The notes beneath the pieces were generated by a model. That model made no database searches, had not been told where the DNA came from, and was given only the letters and a program-made list of their open reading frames with translations. From Anaerolineales bacterium (GTDB lineage Bacteria; Chloroflexota; Anaerolineae; Anaerolineales; Villigracilaceae), in contig JADGQD010000096.1 of NCBI GenBank assembly GCA_017882065.1, positions 1-7,523 of the forward strand: 7,523 nt of DNA, given 5' to 3'. Made by a program: the position numbers and the translations under genes. Shown here piece by piece: positions 1 through 5,983 of this stretch. How positions within the stretch are numbered: the first letter of the stretch is position 1; each line of letters opens with the position of its first letter.

Positions 1-296
1 CGCTTGCCCAGATACTCGTCCTTGCGGCGCGCTTCCATCTGTCCGACGCGTAACTGTGTAATCACATAGGACGCACTCCGTACAGCCTCACGCTGATCGG
101 TGGTCAGTACAACCTTGAACGGAGACCCCCTGGCTTCCACCATGCGACGGGCAAATCCACCTACGGTTTCAAGGCGGGCAGCATCAATGTCCATCAAGCA
201 AAGTTCCTTTAGCGGAAATTGATCCGTGCGGGTTAAGAAACCATTGACCAGTTCAGGGGTATACGTGGAGCCGCCACCAATGACTGCAACTTTCAT
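1..296 (-). CDS. GH4 family glycosidase, 6-phospho-beta-glucosidase-like (partial, N-terminal 98 residues)
   Basis: This is the N-terminal part of a gene that runs off the left edge. It starts MKVAVIGGGSTYTPELVNGF, the glycine-rich Rossmann nucleotide-binding signature of glycoside hydrolase family 4. A second beta-strand ending in MDID (about residues 35-38) and the segment SYVITQLRVGQMEARRKDE (about 76-94) also fit the family. GH4 enzymes use NAD+ and a divalent metal to cleave (often 6-phosphorylated) glycosides by oxidising C3 of the sugar. The TYTPEL form is typical of the 6-phospho-beta-glucosidase branch, but substrate cannot be settled from 98 residues. The ATG at 296 is supported by a GAGAGGA Shine-Dalgarno on the minus strand (about 304-310). 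An operator-like palindrome lies about 45 bp upstream, suggesting sugar-responsive control. No PTS gene is visible, so whether the true substrate is phosphorylated is open. Confidence 0.88.
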   Translation of the reverse strand, partial: MKVAVIGGGSTYTPELVNGFLTRTDQFPLKELCLMDIDAARLETVGGFARRMVEARGSPFKVVLTTDQREAVRSASYVITQLRVGQMEARRKDEYLGK

Positions 297-341
297 GAAA
301 TTATTCCTCTCAAAACAAAGGGTCTTGTTTTCAATGGTTAT

Positions 342-359
342 TATGTAAGCGCTTACATA
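342..359. promoter_or_regulatory. LacI/CcpA-type operator, perfect 18-bp palindrome
   Basis: TATGTAAGC followed by GCTTACATA is a perfect inverted repeat with a central CG. The inner 16 bases match the catabolite-response-element consensus WTGNAANCGNWWNCAW at every position, which is also the general form of LacI/GalR-family operators. It lies between the TATAAT of the GH4 gene (372-377, minus strand) and its start codon, so a bound repressor would sit just downstream of the transcription start. I infer that a LacI-family regulator represses the glycosidase operon; the regulator gene is not in the window. Confidence 0.75.
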
Positions 360-371
360 CAATTCTAACAC

Positions 372-377
372 ATTATA
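372..377 (-). promoter_or_regulatory. Candidate -10 element of the GH4 promoter
   Basis: A perfect TATAAT reads on the minus strand, with its downstream edge 12 bp before the operator palindrome and about 75 bp before the ATG at 296. No good -35 hexamer is seen 16-18 bp upstream (the region reads about CACCCC), so the promoter may be weak or activator-dependent. The call rests on the -10 sequence and its position relative to the operator. Confidence 0.4.
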
Positions 378-435
378 CCGCAGGCAAAAGACCCGGGGTG
401 ACGGAAAAGAAAATGTTGGATTTTATCATTCTCCC

Positions 436-464
436 TTGCAATGCCCCTGCTCAGCGTTTATACT
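436..464 (+). promoter_or_regulatory. Sigma-70-type promoter of the sufU-Rieske operon
   Basis: TTGCAA (436-441) and TATACT (459-464) are separated by exactly 17 bp, each one or two bases from the sigma-70 consensus. Transcription would begin near position 471 and give a leader of roughly 38 nt before the ATG at 509. It is the first good plus-strand promoter between the divergent GH4 gene and the scaffold gene. Confidence 0.7.
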
Positions 465-470
465 CAGCGG

Positions 471-490
471 GAATAGCGTAAGAGCTATTC
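471..490 (+). repeat. Inverted repeat at the predicted 5' end of the sufU mRNA
   Basis: GAATAGC (471-477), a 6-nt spacer, and GCTATTC (484-490) form a perfect 7-bp inverted repeat. It starts almost exactly at the predicted transcription start, 6 bp after the -10 box, and ends 9 nt before the GGAG ribosome-binding site at 500-503. It could be a 5'-terminal stem-loop that protects the mRNA, or a repressor operator overlapping +1. The sequence does not decide between these. Confidence 0.55.
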
Positions 491-508
491 AATGTTTACG
501 GAGACTAC

Positions 509-904
509 ATGGAAGACCTTTATCGCGAAATCATTATAGACCACTACAAAAACCCGCAGTACCGCGGCCACCTCGACCCGAACAACATCCAGTTCGAGGA
601 CGATAACCCACTGTGCGGCGACCATATTGAAATCACCCTGCGTGTGGACGAATCCAGCAAAGTGACCGATGGACGTTTCGACGGAAAGGGCTGTGCCATC
701 TCGCAGGCTTCCGCGGACCTGCTCATTGAGTCCATTATTGGGAAACCGTTGGAGGAAGTTAAAAAACTAACCAAGCAGGATATCCTGGATTTGCTTGGAA
801 TCGAACTCGGTCCGGTGCGCCTAAAATGTGCGCTGCTCCCCTTAAAAGTGCTCAAGGCGGGTGTGTACGGTTTGGGCGAAACCAGCGATGAATTAGTCGA
901 ATAG
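509..904 (+). CDS. sufU: SufU/IscU-like iron-sulfur cluster assembly scaffold protein
   Basis: This 131-residue protein is of the U-type scaffold/sulfur-transfer family, which takes persulfide sulfur from a cysteine desulfurase during Fe-S cluster biogenesis in the cytoplasm. It begins MEDLYREIIIDHYKNP, the typical SufU N-terminus. The three conserved cysteines are Cys36 (NPLCGD, with the adjacent Asp38), Cys62 (GKGCAIS) and Cys107 (RLKCALL). In Bacillus subtilis SufU the zinc ligands Cys41, Asp43, Cys66 and Cys128 correspond. Here the last two cysteines are only 45 residues apart rather than 62, so the usual SufU insertion is absent and the spacing resembles IscU (Cys63-Cys106). The LysHisCys-type loop of IscU is not present, since LKC replaces it, which favours SufU. 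The ATG follows GGAG with a 5-nt spacer. It is the first gene of a two-gene operon with the Rieske ferredoxin. No sufB, sufC, sufD or sufS is visible. Confidence 0.88.
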   Translation: MEDLYREIIIDHYKNPQYRGHLDPNNIQFEDDNPLCGDHIEITLRVDESSKVTDGRFDGKGCAISQASADLLIESIIGKPLEEVKKLTKQDILDLLGIELGPVRLKCALLPLKVLKAGVYGLGETSDELVE

Positions 905-946
905 ATAATCAAGCCTAATCCCCAAATCACTCATCACCCGATCCCT

Positions 947-1294
947 ATGTTCAATTACACCCCGCTCGATCCATCCAAACTAGAATACGTTGAAATCGCT
1001 CCGGCAGACCAAATCACCGATGGCGAGCGCCTGTTCGTCGAACTGGGTGGAAAATCCATCGTACTCTTCAACCTGGCTGGAAAGCTGTTCGCCATTGGCG
1101 ATGTCTGTTCCCACGACAACGGCCCGGTTGGCGACGGGGAGATCGAAGAGAACGAGATCATCTGTCCGCGCCACGGGGCACGCTTTGACATCCGGTCCGG
1201 CAAAGCCACCTCCCTACCAGCTATAGTGGACATCCCGGCTTATCCGGTCCGGGTGGTGGGGGGGATGGTTCAGATTGGGATGCCGAAAGCATAA
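947..1294 (+). CDS. Rieske [2Fe-2S] ferredoxin
   Basis: This 115-residue soluble protein consists of a single Rieske domain. The cluster-binding motifs are Cys54-Ser-His56 (CSHDNGPVGDG) and Cys73-Pro-Arg-His76 (CPRHGARFD), so two cysteines and two histidines bind the [2Fe-2S] centre. There is no signal peptide or membrane segment, unlike the Rieske protein of cytochrome bc complexes. It resembles the small NirD/BphA3-type ferredoxins that serve oxygenases or reductases. It starts 42 bp after the scaffold stop codon, and small Rieske proteins next to sufU are commonly found in suf gene clusters, suggesting a housekeeping role in cluster assembly or electron supply. No clear Shine-Dalgarno precedes the ATG at 947, and no better in-frame start is present, so translation may depend on coupling to the upstream gene. 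Its electron partner is unknown. Confidence 0.9.
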   Translation: MFNYTPLDPSKLEYVEIAPADQITDGERLFVELGGKSIVLFNLAGKLFAIGDVCSHDNGPVGDGEIEENEIICPRHGARFDIRSGKATSLPAIVDIPAYPVRVVGGMVQIGMPKA

Positions 1295-1311
1295 AAGATA
1301 AAACGAAAATC

Positions 1312-1346
1312 AAAAAGGCGGAAGCCGCGCGGCCTCCGCCTTTTTT
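1312..1346. terminator. Bidirectional intrinsic terminator between converging operons
   Basis: AAAAAGGCGGA (1312-1322) pairs with TCCGCCTTTTT (1335-1345). After one A-C mismatch, GCC/GGC closes a GCGC tetraloop. The T-run on the plus strand (1341-1346) ends the sufU-Rieske transcript, which stops coding at 1294. The A-run at 1312-1316 supplies the U-tract for the minus-strand hydrogenase transcript, whose last gene ends at 1348. Both operons therefore share a single terminator. Confidence 0.88.
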
Positions 1347-1347
1347 G

Positions 1348-1818
1348 TTACTTCAAGTAATTTTGGATTTCCCTCTCTACCATATCTGCTACTTTCTCCA
1401 GCGCCGCGCGAACCTTAGGACTGAGTCCTGCACCCATGCTGAATTGCCCGCCGGCAATACCGATCAGCGTGACCCGGCAGTTTGCCAGCGAAGGAACCAA
1501 CAAGCGGCCCAGTTGCAGGGTCTCGGCCACGCCCCAACCGTGGGCGGACCCGGCATCCGGGGTGAAACTAGCTAACTCGTCCGGGCCGAGGCAGATGACC
1601 GTCCCGGCGGAGGCAGACGACTGGACCGCGTCCACGAGAATCGCGGCGTCCATGCCCTCCAGCAGGTCGAGCAAGGCCAGCCCCGGCAGTTCGGAGAGTT
1701 CCACCTGCACCTGTGCGGCGCTGTCCGGATGCTGTGCCTGCCACAATTGGACAGCCTCCAGCCCAGCGGCGTCATCCCCGCGCAGGGATTGGCCAATTCC
1801 AAGAATGAGAATATTCAT
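1348..1818 (-). CDS. [NiFe] hydrogenase maturation protease (large-subunit C-terminal endopeptidase)
   Basis: This 156-residue protein belongs to the HycI/HybD/HyaD peptidase family (M52). The family signature GIGQSLRGDDAAG spans residues 7-19, and the nickel-sensing residues of the family correspond to Asp16, Asp63 (LVDAV) and His93 (SAHGWGVAETL). The enzyme recognises nickel in the precursor large subunit and cuts after the C-terminal DPCxxCxxH motif, letting the active site close. The substrate is almost certainly the large subunit encoded just upstream, which still carries a 14-residue tail. The gene is last in the hydrogenase operon, separated from the large subunit by 58 nt that hold a long hairpin, and ends directly at the shared terminator. 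No clear Shine-Dalgarno precedes the ATG at 1818, so expression may be lower than that of the structural genes. The accessory hypA-F genes are not in the window. Confidence 0.92.
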   Translation of the reverse strand: MNILILGIGQSLRGDDAAGLEAVQLWQAQHPDSAAQVQVELSELPGLALLDLLEGMDAAILVDAVQSSASAGTVICLGPDELASFTPDAGSAHGWGVAETLQLGRLLVPSLANCRVTLIGIAGGQFSMGAGLSPKVRAALEKVADMVEREIQNYLK

Positions 1819-1827
1819 GGGTAAATT

Positions 1828-1856
1828 TTACCGCCAAGACAGCGTCCTAGCGGTAA
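1828..1856 (-). other. Intercistronic RNA hairpin between hydrogenase large subunit and protease
   Basis: In the minus-strand RNA, TTACCGCTAGGAC pairs with GTCTTGGCGGTAA around a 3-nt GCU loop: a 13-bp stem with two G-U wobbles. On the plus strand the same two positions would be C-A mismatches, so the fold favours the hydrogenase transcript. It begins 20 nt after the large-subunit stop and ends 9 nt before the protease ATG. No U-run follows, so it is not a standard terminator. Plausible roles are transcript processing, protection of the upstream mRNA, or damping of protease translation. Confidence 0.55.
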
Positions 1857-1876
1857 GTAATTCTTCTTCCTATAGG

Positions 1877-3175
1877 TCACGCTTTAACGTGAACTACTTC
1901 TTTTATTTTCAACTTCAAGAAATGCGTGGCGCACGAGATGCACGGGTCGTACGCCCGCACCAGGTGCTCGGCGGTCAGGGTGGCAACATCCTGCTCCATC
2001 TTGACCAGTTTGGGCGCCAGAGCGAACAGGTCGGCCTCGATGCGCGGAAGGTTCTGGGCAGTGGGCGGGACTATCTTGGCGAACTTGACCATTCCCTGCT
2101 CATCAATCTTGTAGCGGTGGTAGAGAAGTCCGCGCGGCGCTTCGCTCATACCGCAGCCTTCGCCCGCCTTGAGCTTCAAGGCAAGGTGTGACGGTCCATC
2201 CAGCTGGTAAGTCTTGATCAGCTGGATGGCTTCTTCGTAGAAATGGACCAGTTCGATGGCACGCGCAATCAGGGACTTGTAGGGGTTCTTGAGCGGTAGT
2301 TTGAGCTTGGCCTCTTTCAGCGCCTTCTGCGCCGCCGGGAGCAACTGGGCGTGGTTCAGGTTCAGGCGCGCCAGCGGGCCTACCAGGTAAGTTCCTCCAT
2401 AGGAGGTATGGCCGTGAAGGGCGTTCGAGCGCTGGACGTGTTCCTCGAAATAGCGCATTTCATAGTCCGCAACGGAGGTCTTACTGCCTTTCGACGACCA
2501 TGCATCGCCATGCATGACACCGTATTCTTCAGGGTGGTGGATGGCGACGAATTCATAATCAATTTCCAGGTCCGGGTAGGGCAGGGTCAGCGACCACCGG
2601 ACGGTCTCTTTGGCGGCTTCCAGTCCCCATTCCAGTTCGGGGAGCAGGGCTTTGAGCGGAGCCACATCCGGCCAGCGGTAGAAGCCGCCCACACAGGCGT
2701 TGACCGGGTGGACACTCCGCCCGCCGATGGCTTTCAGCACATCATTGCCGATCTTCTTCATCCGCAGAGCGTTCTTGACCACGTCCGGGACGATGGCGGC
2801 CAGATCGAGGGCGGAAGGCTGGCCGAGCAGATCGGGAGCCTGGAGCAGGTAGATGTGCAGGGCGTGGCTCTCGATATATTCGCCGCAGTACATTAAACGC
2901 CGCAGGGCATAGACCTGTGGGCTGACTTCCACATCCAGGGCTTTTTCCAGGGCGGTGACGGAACTCATCTGGTAGGCCACCGGGCAAATACCGCAGATGC
3001 GGGCGGTGATGTCGGGCACTTCCTGCAAATAACGCCCAACGAGGAATCCCTCGAAAAAACGCGGGGGCTCGTAGATGTCGAGCCGGATTTCGACAACCTG
3101 CCCATCTTTCACACCGATATACAGGCCGCCTTCACCTTCGACGCGCGCCAGGGCGGCAACTTCAATCGTCTTCAT
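1877..3175 (-). CDS. hydA: Group 3b [NiFe] hydrogenase large (alpha) subunit
   Basis: This 432-residue subunit houses the Ni-Fe(CN)2CO site where H2 is split or formed in the cytoplasm. The L1 motif is RICGICP (Cys61, Cys64) and the L2 motif DPCISCATH (Cys412, Cys415, His418) lies near the end. The 14 residues after His418 are the tail expected to be removed by the protease. The N-terminal segment ARVEGEGGLYI (10-20) is the usual start of the large-subunit fold. An open frame extends much further upstream, but that part lies inside the small-subunit gene. The ATG at 3175 follows GGGAGG (3180-3185) and gives the family's normal start and length. It overlaps the small-subunit stop by 4 bp (ATGA), so translation is probably coupled. 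The operon's subunit make-up matches the HydBGDA sulfhydrogenase of Pyrococcus, which exchanges electrons with NADP(H) and can also reduce sulfur. Cofactor preference cannot be read from this subunit. Confidence 0.95.
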   Translation of the reverse strand: MKTIEVAALARVEGEGGLYIGVKDGQVVEIRLDIYEPPRFFEGFLVGRYLQEVPDITARICGICPVAYQMSSVTALEKALDVEVSPQVYALRRLMYCGEYIESHALHIYLLQAPDLLGQPSALDLAAIVPDVVKNALRMKKIGNDVLKAIGGRSVHPVNACVGGFYRWPDVAPLKALLPELEWGLEAAKETVRWSLTLPYPDLEIDYEFVAIHHPEEYGVMHGDAWSSKGSKTSVADYEMRYFEEHVQRSNALHGHTSYGGTYLVGPLARLNLNHAQLLPAAQKALKEAKLKLPLKNPYKSLIARAIELVHFYEEAIQLIKTYQLDGPSHLALKLKAGEGCGMSEAPRGLLYHRYKIDEQGMVKFAKIVPPTAQNLPRIEADLFALAPKLVKMEQDVATLTAEHLVRAYDPCISCATHFLKLKIKEVVHVKA

Positions 3176-3987
3176 TTGGCCTCCCTGCCTGAGGCGGCTT
3201 TCAGGGCGGCATCGGCTGCAGCTCGGAATGCCGGGGCATGACTGCTGAAACTGCGCAGCAGGTTTGCCGTCTCGTTGGGATAGCGGTCGTGCGGCATCAT
3301 GCTGGCGATCAGCGCACTGAAATTTCCGGCGCTGGAGGGACCGAAACAGCCGTAACAGCCCCGTCCGTTCGCCGGACAAAGAGCGCCGCATCCCCCATGC
3401 ACCGCCGGTCCCAGGCACGGGATCCCCAGCGCCACGACCACGCAGACAACGCCGCGGCGTTTGCATTCCAGGCAGACGGGACTGGGTGGGAAATTAGGCC
3501 TGCGGTTCTGGAGTAAAGCGGCGAGCACTTCAACAACCGTGCCCTTATTCACCGGGCAGCCCCAGATTTCCAAATCCACCGGGATATGGGCGGAGATGGG
3601 GGTGGATGTCTCGAGGTATTGCAGGAATTCGGGGTGAGCGTACACAGCCCTGGCGTATTCGTCAGCCCTGGCGAAGTTTCGCAGGGCCTGGATTCCGCCT
3701 GCCGTGGCGCATGTACCGAGGGAAACCAGGAACTTACACTCGGCGCGGACTTCCTTGATGCGTTCTGCTTCGTGCGGTGTGGTGACTGAGCCTTCGACGA
3801 TGCCCACGTCGTACGGTCCCGGTTTCACGGTGCGGGTGGCTTCGAGGAAGTAAGCGATATCCACGGCGGAGGCCAGGTCGAGCAGTTCATCTTCCAGGTT
3901 CAGGATGGATAACTGGCAACCGTCGCAGGAGGAGAATTTGTAAACGGCCACTTTGGGCTTCGGGTTGGTTTTAGGAGTGAGAGTCAT
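3172..3987 (-). CDS. hydD: Group 3b [NiFe] hydrogenase small (delta) subunit
   Basis: This 271-residue electron-transfer subunit carries the chain of [4Fe-4S] clusters linking the Ni-Fe site to the diaphorase part. The proximal cluster ligands are Cys21 and Cys24 (SSCDGCQ), with LGTCAT and WGCPVNKG further on. The C-terminal part holds CLECKRRGVVC, IPCLGP, GGCGALCP and GRGCYGCFGP, the cysteine pattern for two more clusters in group 3 enzymes. There is no twin-arginine signal peptide, so the enzyme is cytoplasmic. An in-frame extension upstream of 3987 overlaps the gamma-subunit gene and lacks family similarity. The ATG at 3987 is preferred because it follows GGAGGAG and overlaps the preceding stop by one base (TAATG), and because the cluster motif then falls at the normal distance from the N-terminus. 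The 3' end overlaps the large-subunit start by 4 bp. Confidence 0.94.
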   Translation of the reverse strand: MTLTPKTNPKPKVAVYKFSSCDGCQLSILNLEDELLDLASAVDIAYFLEATRTVKPGPYDVGIVEGSVTTPHEAERIKEVRAECKFLVSLGTCATAGGIQALRNFARADEYARAVYAHPEFLQYLETSTPISAHIPVDLEIWGCPVNKGTVVEVLAALLQNRRPNFPPSPVCLECKRRGVVCVVVALGIPCLGPAVHGGCGALCPANGRGCYGCFGPSSAGNFSALIASMMPHDRYPNETANLLRSFSSHAPAFRAAADAALKAASGREAK

Positions 3988-4865
3988 TAATACTCCTCCA
4001 CGTTGAAGATGTTTTCCAGCGCACTGAAGGGGAAGACCGGACCGTCTTTGCAGATAAAGTAGGGACCTTGCTGGCAATGGCCGCAAGCGCCCTGCCCGCA
4101 TTTCATATTGCGTTCCAGTGAGATGTAGATGTGATCGGAAGGAATGCGGCGGGCCAGGGCTTCGTAGATGACGAAGCGCATCATGATCTCCGGGCCGCAA
4201 GTCAGAACGGCGGTCTTGTGCGGGTCGACCCGGAAGTGGTAGAACCACATCGGAACAACGCCCACGCGGCCGGTCCAGGTCTCGTCGCCGCGGTCCACTG
4301 TCACCTGCATGTCAATGCCGGCTTTTTGCCAGGTTTCATACTCGGTTGGGTATATCAGGTCTTTGGGTGTGCGCGCCCCGTAGAGCAGTGTGACTTTTCC
4401 GTACTTATCTCGATTTCGGATAATTCGATAAATGGCGCCTCGCAGCGGGGGTAAGCCAATGCCACCGCAGGCGATGACCACGTCCAACCCCTCAATGGCG
4501 TCCAGCGGCCAGGAGGTACCGAAGGGGCCGCGGATCCCGACCACGTCACCAACTTTGAGACGGCTGGTGCCCCTGGTCACATTACCGATATGCCGGATGG
4601 TGTGGACGAGCAGGCCGTTGGCAGTTTCGAGATCGGAACTCATCGAGATGGCGGCTTCACCGTAACCGGGTACGTACAGCATGTTGAACTGTCCCGGCTC
4701 GAAGCGGTAGCGGTTCTCGACCTCGGGATCGGTGAACTTGAGCTGGAAAGTGGTCACCCCCTCGATCTCCGGGATGATTTTAACAATCTCGGCCCAGTGG
4801 GGCAGGAGCAATTTGTCGGTGTAACCGGCGCTGTGCGCGGAAGTGTTGATCAGCGTGGTGGTCAT
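3987..4865 (-). CDS. hydG: Group 3b hydrogenase gamma subunit, FAD/NAD(P)H diaphorase with [2Fe-2S] cluster
   Basis: This 292-residue protein is built like dihydroorotate dehydrogenase PyrK, the sulfite reductase subunit AsrB and Pyrococcus HydG. It has an FAD-binding beta-barrel (about 20-125, with RFEPGQFNML and GEAAISMSS), an NAD(P)-binding Rossmann domain (about 128-245, with CGGIGLPPLRGAI and LTCGPEIMM), and a C-terminal [2Fe-2S] site. The cluster ligands are Cys256, Cys261, Cys264 and Cys272 (KCGQGACGHC, then C at +8). It passes electrons between NAD(P)H and the Fe-S chain, giving the enzyme its pyridine-nucleotide specificity; NADP(H) is inferred from the group 3b architecture. The ATG at 4865 follows an eight-base GGAGGTGA Shine-Dalgarno (4870-4877) and overlaps the beta-subunit stop by 4 bp. 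The stop shares one base with the small-subunit start. Confidence 0.94.
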   Translation of the reverse strand: MTTTLINTSAHSAGYTDKLLLPHWAEIVKIIPEIEGVTTFQLKFTDPEVENRYRFEPGQFNMLYVPGYGEAAISMSSDLETANGLLVHTIRHIGNVTRGTSRLKVGDVVGIRGPFGTSWPLDAIEGLDVVIACGGIGLPPLRGAIYRIIRNRDKYGKVTLLYGARTPKDLIYPTEYETWQKAGIDMQVTVDRGDETWTGRVGVVPMWFYHFRVDPHKTAVLTCGPEIMMRFVIYEALARRIPSDHIYISLERNMKCGQGACGHCQQGPYFICKDGPVFPFSALENIFNVEEY

Positions 4866-5983
4866 GCCTTCACCTCCGCGCGGATGGCAGCCACTTCTTC
4901 GGTCAGGTCAATCCCCGCCGGGCACCAGGTGATACAGCGACCGCAGCCCACGCAGCCCAGTACATCGAACTGGCCCTTCCAGGCGCCCAATTTGTGGGTC
5001 AACCACTGGCGATAACGTGAGCGGATATTTGGACGGGTATTGCCGCCGACAACGTAAGAGTAGTGCGGATTGAAGCACGAGTCCCAGACACGCTCGCGGC
5101 GGGTGGACTTGCCGAGGATGTCCACCTGGTCAGTGGCATCCCAACAGAAGCAGGTCGGGCAGACCAGGGTGCAATTGGCGCACGAGAGGCAGCGTTTCCC
5201 AACCTCGGTCCAGCGTTCCGCCTCGAGCTGCCCGGTCAGCAGACCGGGCAAGTCGCTGGTATCCATCGTGCGGACCATGGATTCGGCGGCGCGTTCCAAG
5301 GCCTGGTTGGCGGTGTTCTGAACGAATGCCGAAGGCAGGTCATAGGTCCGGTCAGCCAGCAGAGAGCGACCCAGTTCCGAGCCAACCTCCACTAGGAAAA
5401 CCTCGTCCAGTTCGGTCACACACAGGTCAAACCCGGCGGCGAGGCGCGGTCCGGTACCCATCGAGACGCAGAAGCAGGTCGCATCCGGGTCCAGGCAGTT
5501 GACGGCCAGGATGAACAGTCCCTCGCGGCGGAGGCGGTAGATGGGGTCGCTGAAATCTTCGCGCAGGAATACTCTGTCCTGGATGTGGATGGCAGCCAGT
5601 TCGCAGGCGCGCACGCCGATCAGGGCGTAGCGCGGGGTGGGTTCGTCATTTTCTTTGAGCAGCCATTTGCCATCTTTCACGGCGGTGAAAAGCGTGTGAC
5701 GGGGTGGAAAGAGGAACTGCTTCCAGGACTGACCCCCGGGGATGAAGTCGAAGTAGCGATCCTTGCCGGTCTGGATCATCCGGTACGAAGCCGGGTTCTG
5801 CTCACTGAGGATGCCACGCGGCAGATCCTTCAGGCCGTCAATTTTTGTATAAACGATGCTCTCGTCTTGCAGATGCGGACCGACGGTCTGAAAACCGTTC
5901 TTGCGCAGGTCCGCCATCAGGAGGTCGAGTTCGGGTTTGGGAAGCGCGACGGTGCTTCCGATGGTCAGGGATTTATCAGTCAT
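4862..5983 (-). CDS. hydB: Group 3b hydrogenase beta subunit, 4Fe-4S dicluster protein
   Basis: This 373-residue subunit belongs to the HydB/AsrA family of electron-transfer proteins. The C-terminal third carries two ferredoxin-type [4Fe-4S] motifs: RCLSCANCTLVCP (Cys265, 268, 271, 275) and GCVGCGRCITWCP (Cys344, 347, 350, 354). Extra conserved cysteines occur at 127 (GVRACELAA), 163, 170 and 172 (CFCVSMGTGP), also typical of the family. It is thought to extend the electron path between the small subunit and the flavoprotein. The start at 5983 is backed by GGAG 7 nt upstream and the normal family length; the ATG at 5987 lies in the frame of the preceding gene. The gene overlaps the upstream CNB gene by 8 bp and the gamma gene by 4 bp, so it is firmly within the operon. 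AsrA of sulfite reductase is the main alternative, excluded by the neighbouring large and small hydrogenase subunits. Confidence 0.93.
   Translation of the reverse strand: MTDKSLTIGSTVALPKPELDLLMADLRKNGFQTVGPHLQDESIVYTKIDGLKDLPRGILSEQNPASYRMIQTGKDRYFDFIPGGQSWKQFLFPPRHTLFTAVKDGKWLLKENDEPTPRYALIGVRACELAAIHIQDRVFLREDFSDPIYRLRREGLFILAVNCLDPDATCFCVSMGTGPRLAAGFDLCVTELDEVFLVEVGSELGRSLLADRTYDLPSAFVQNTANQALERAAESMVRTMDTSDLPGLLTGQLEAERWTEVGKRCLSCANCTLVCPTCFCWDATDQVDILGKSTRRERVWDSCFNPHYSYVVGGNTRPNIRSRYRQWLTHKLGAWKGQFDVLGCVGCGRCITWCPAGIDLTEEVAAIRAEVKA

Noticed and set aside
1436..2191. A 251-codon plus-strand open frame.
   Set aside because: It is antisense to the protease and large-subunit genes, spans their gap and has low-complexity Ser/Ala-rich composition expected of a shadow frame.
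2351..2896. A 181-codon plus-strand open frame.
   Set aside because: It lies wholly antisense to the hydrogenase large subunit, whose catalytic motifs prove the minus strand is coding.
3176..3466. In-frame upstream extension of the large-subunit gene by 97 codons.
   Set aside because: It overlaps the small-subunit cysteine-rich region in another frame; the ATG at 3175 has a GGGAGG site and the family's normal N-terminus.
3988..4248. In-frame upstream extension of the small-subunit gene.
   Set aside because: It overlaps the gamma-subunit [2Fe-2S] domain in another frame; the ATG at 3987 has a strong ribosome-binding site and normal spacing to Cys21.
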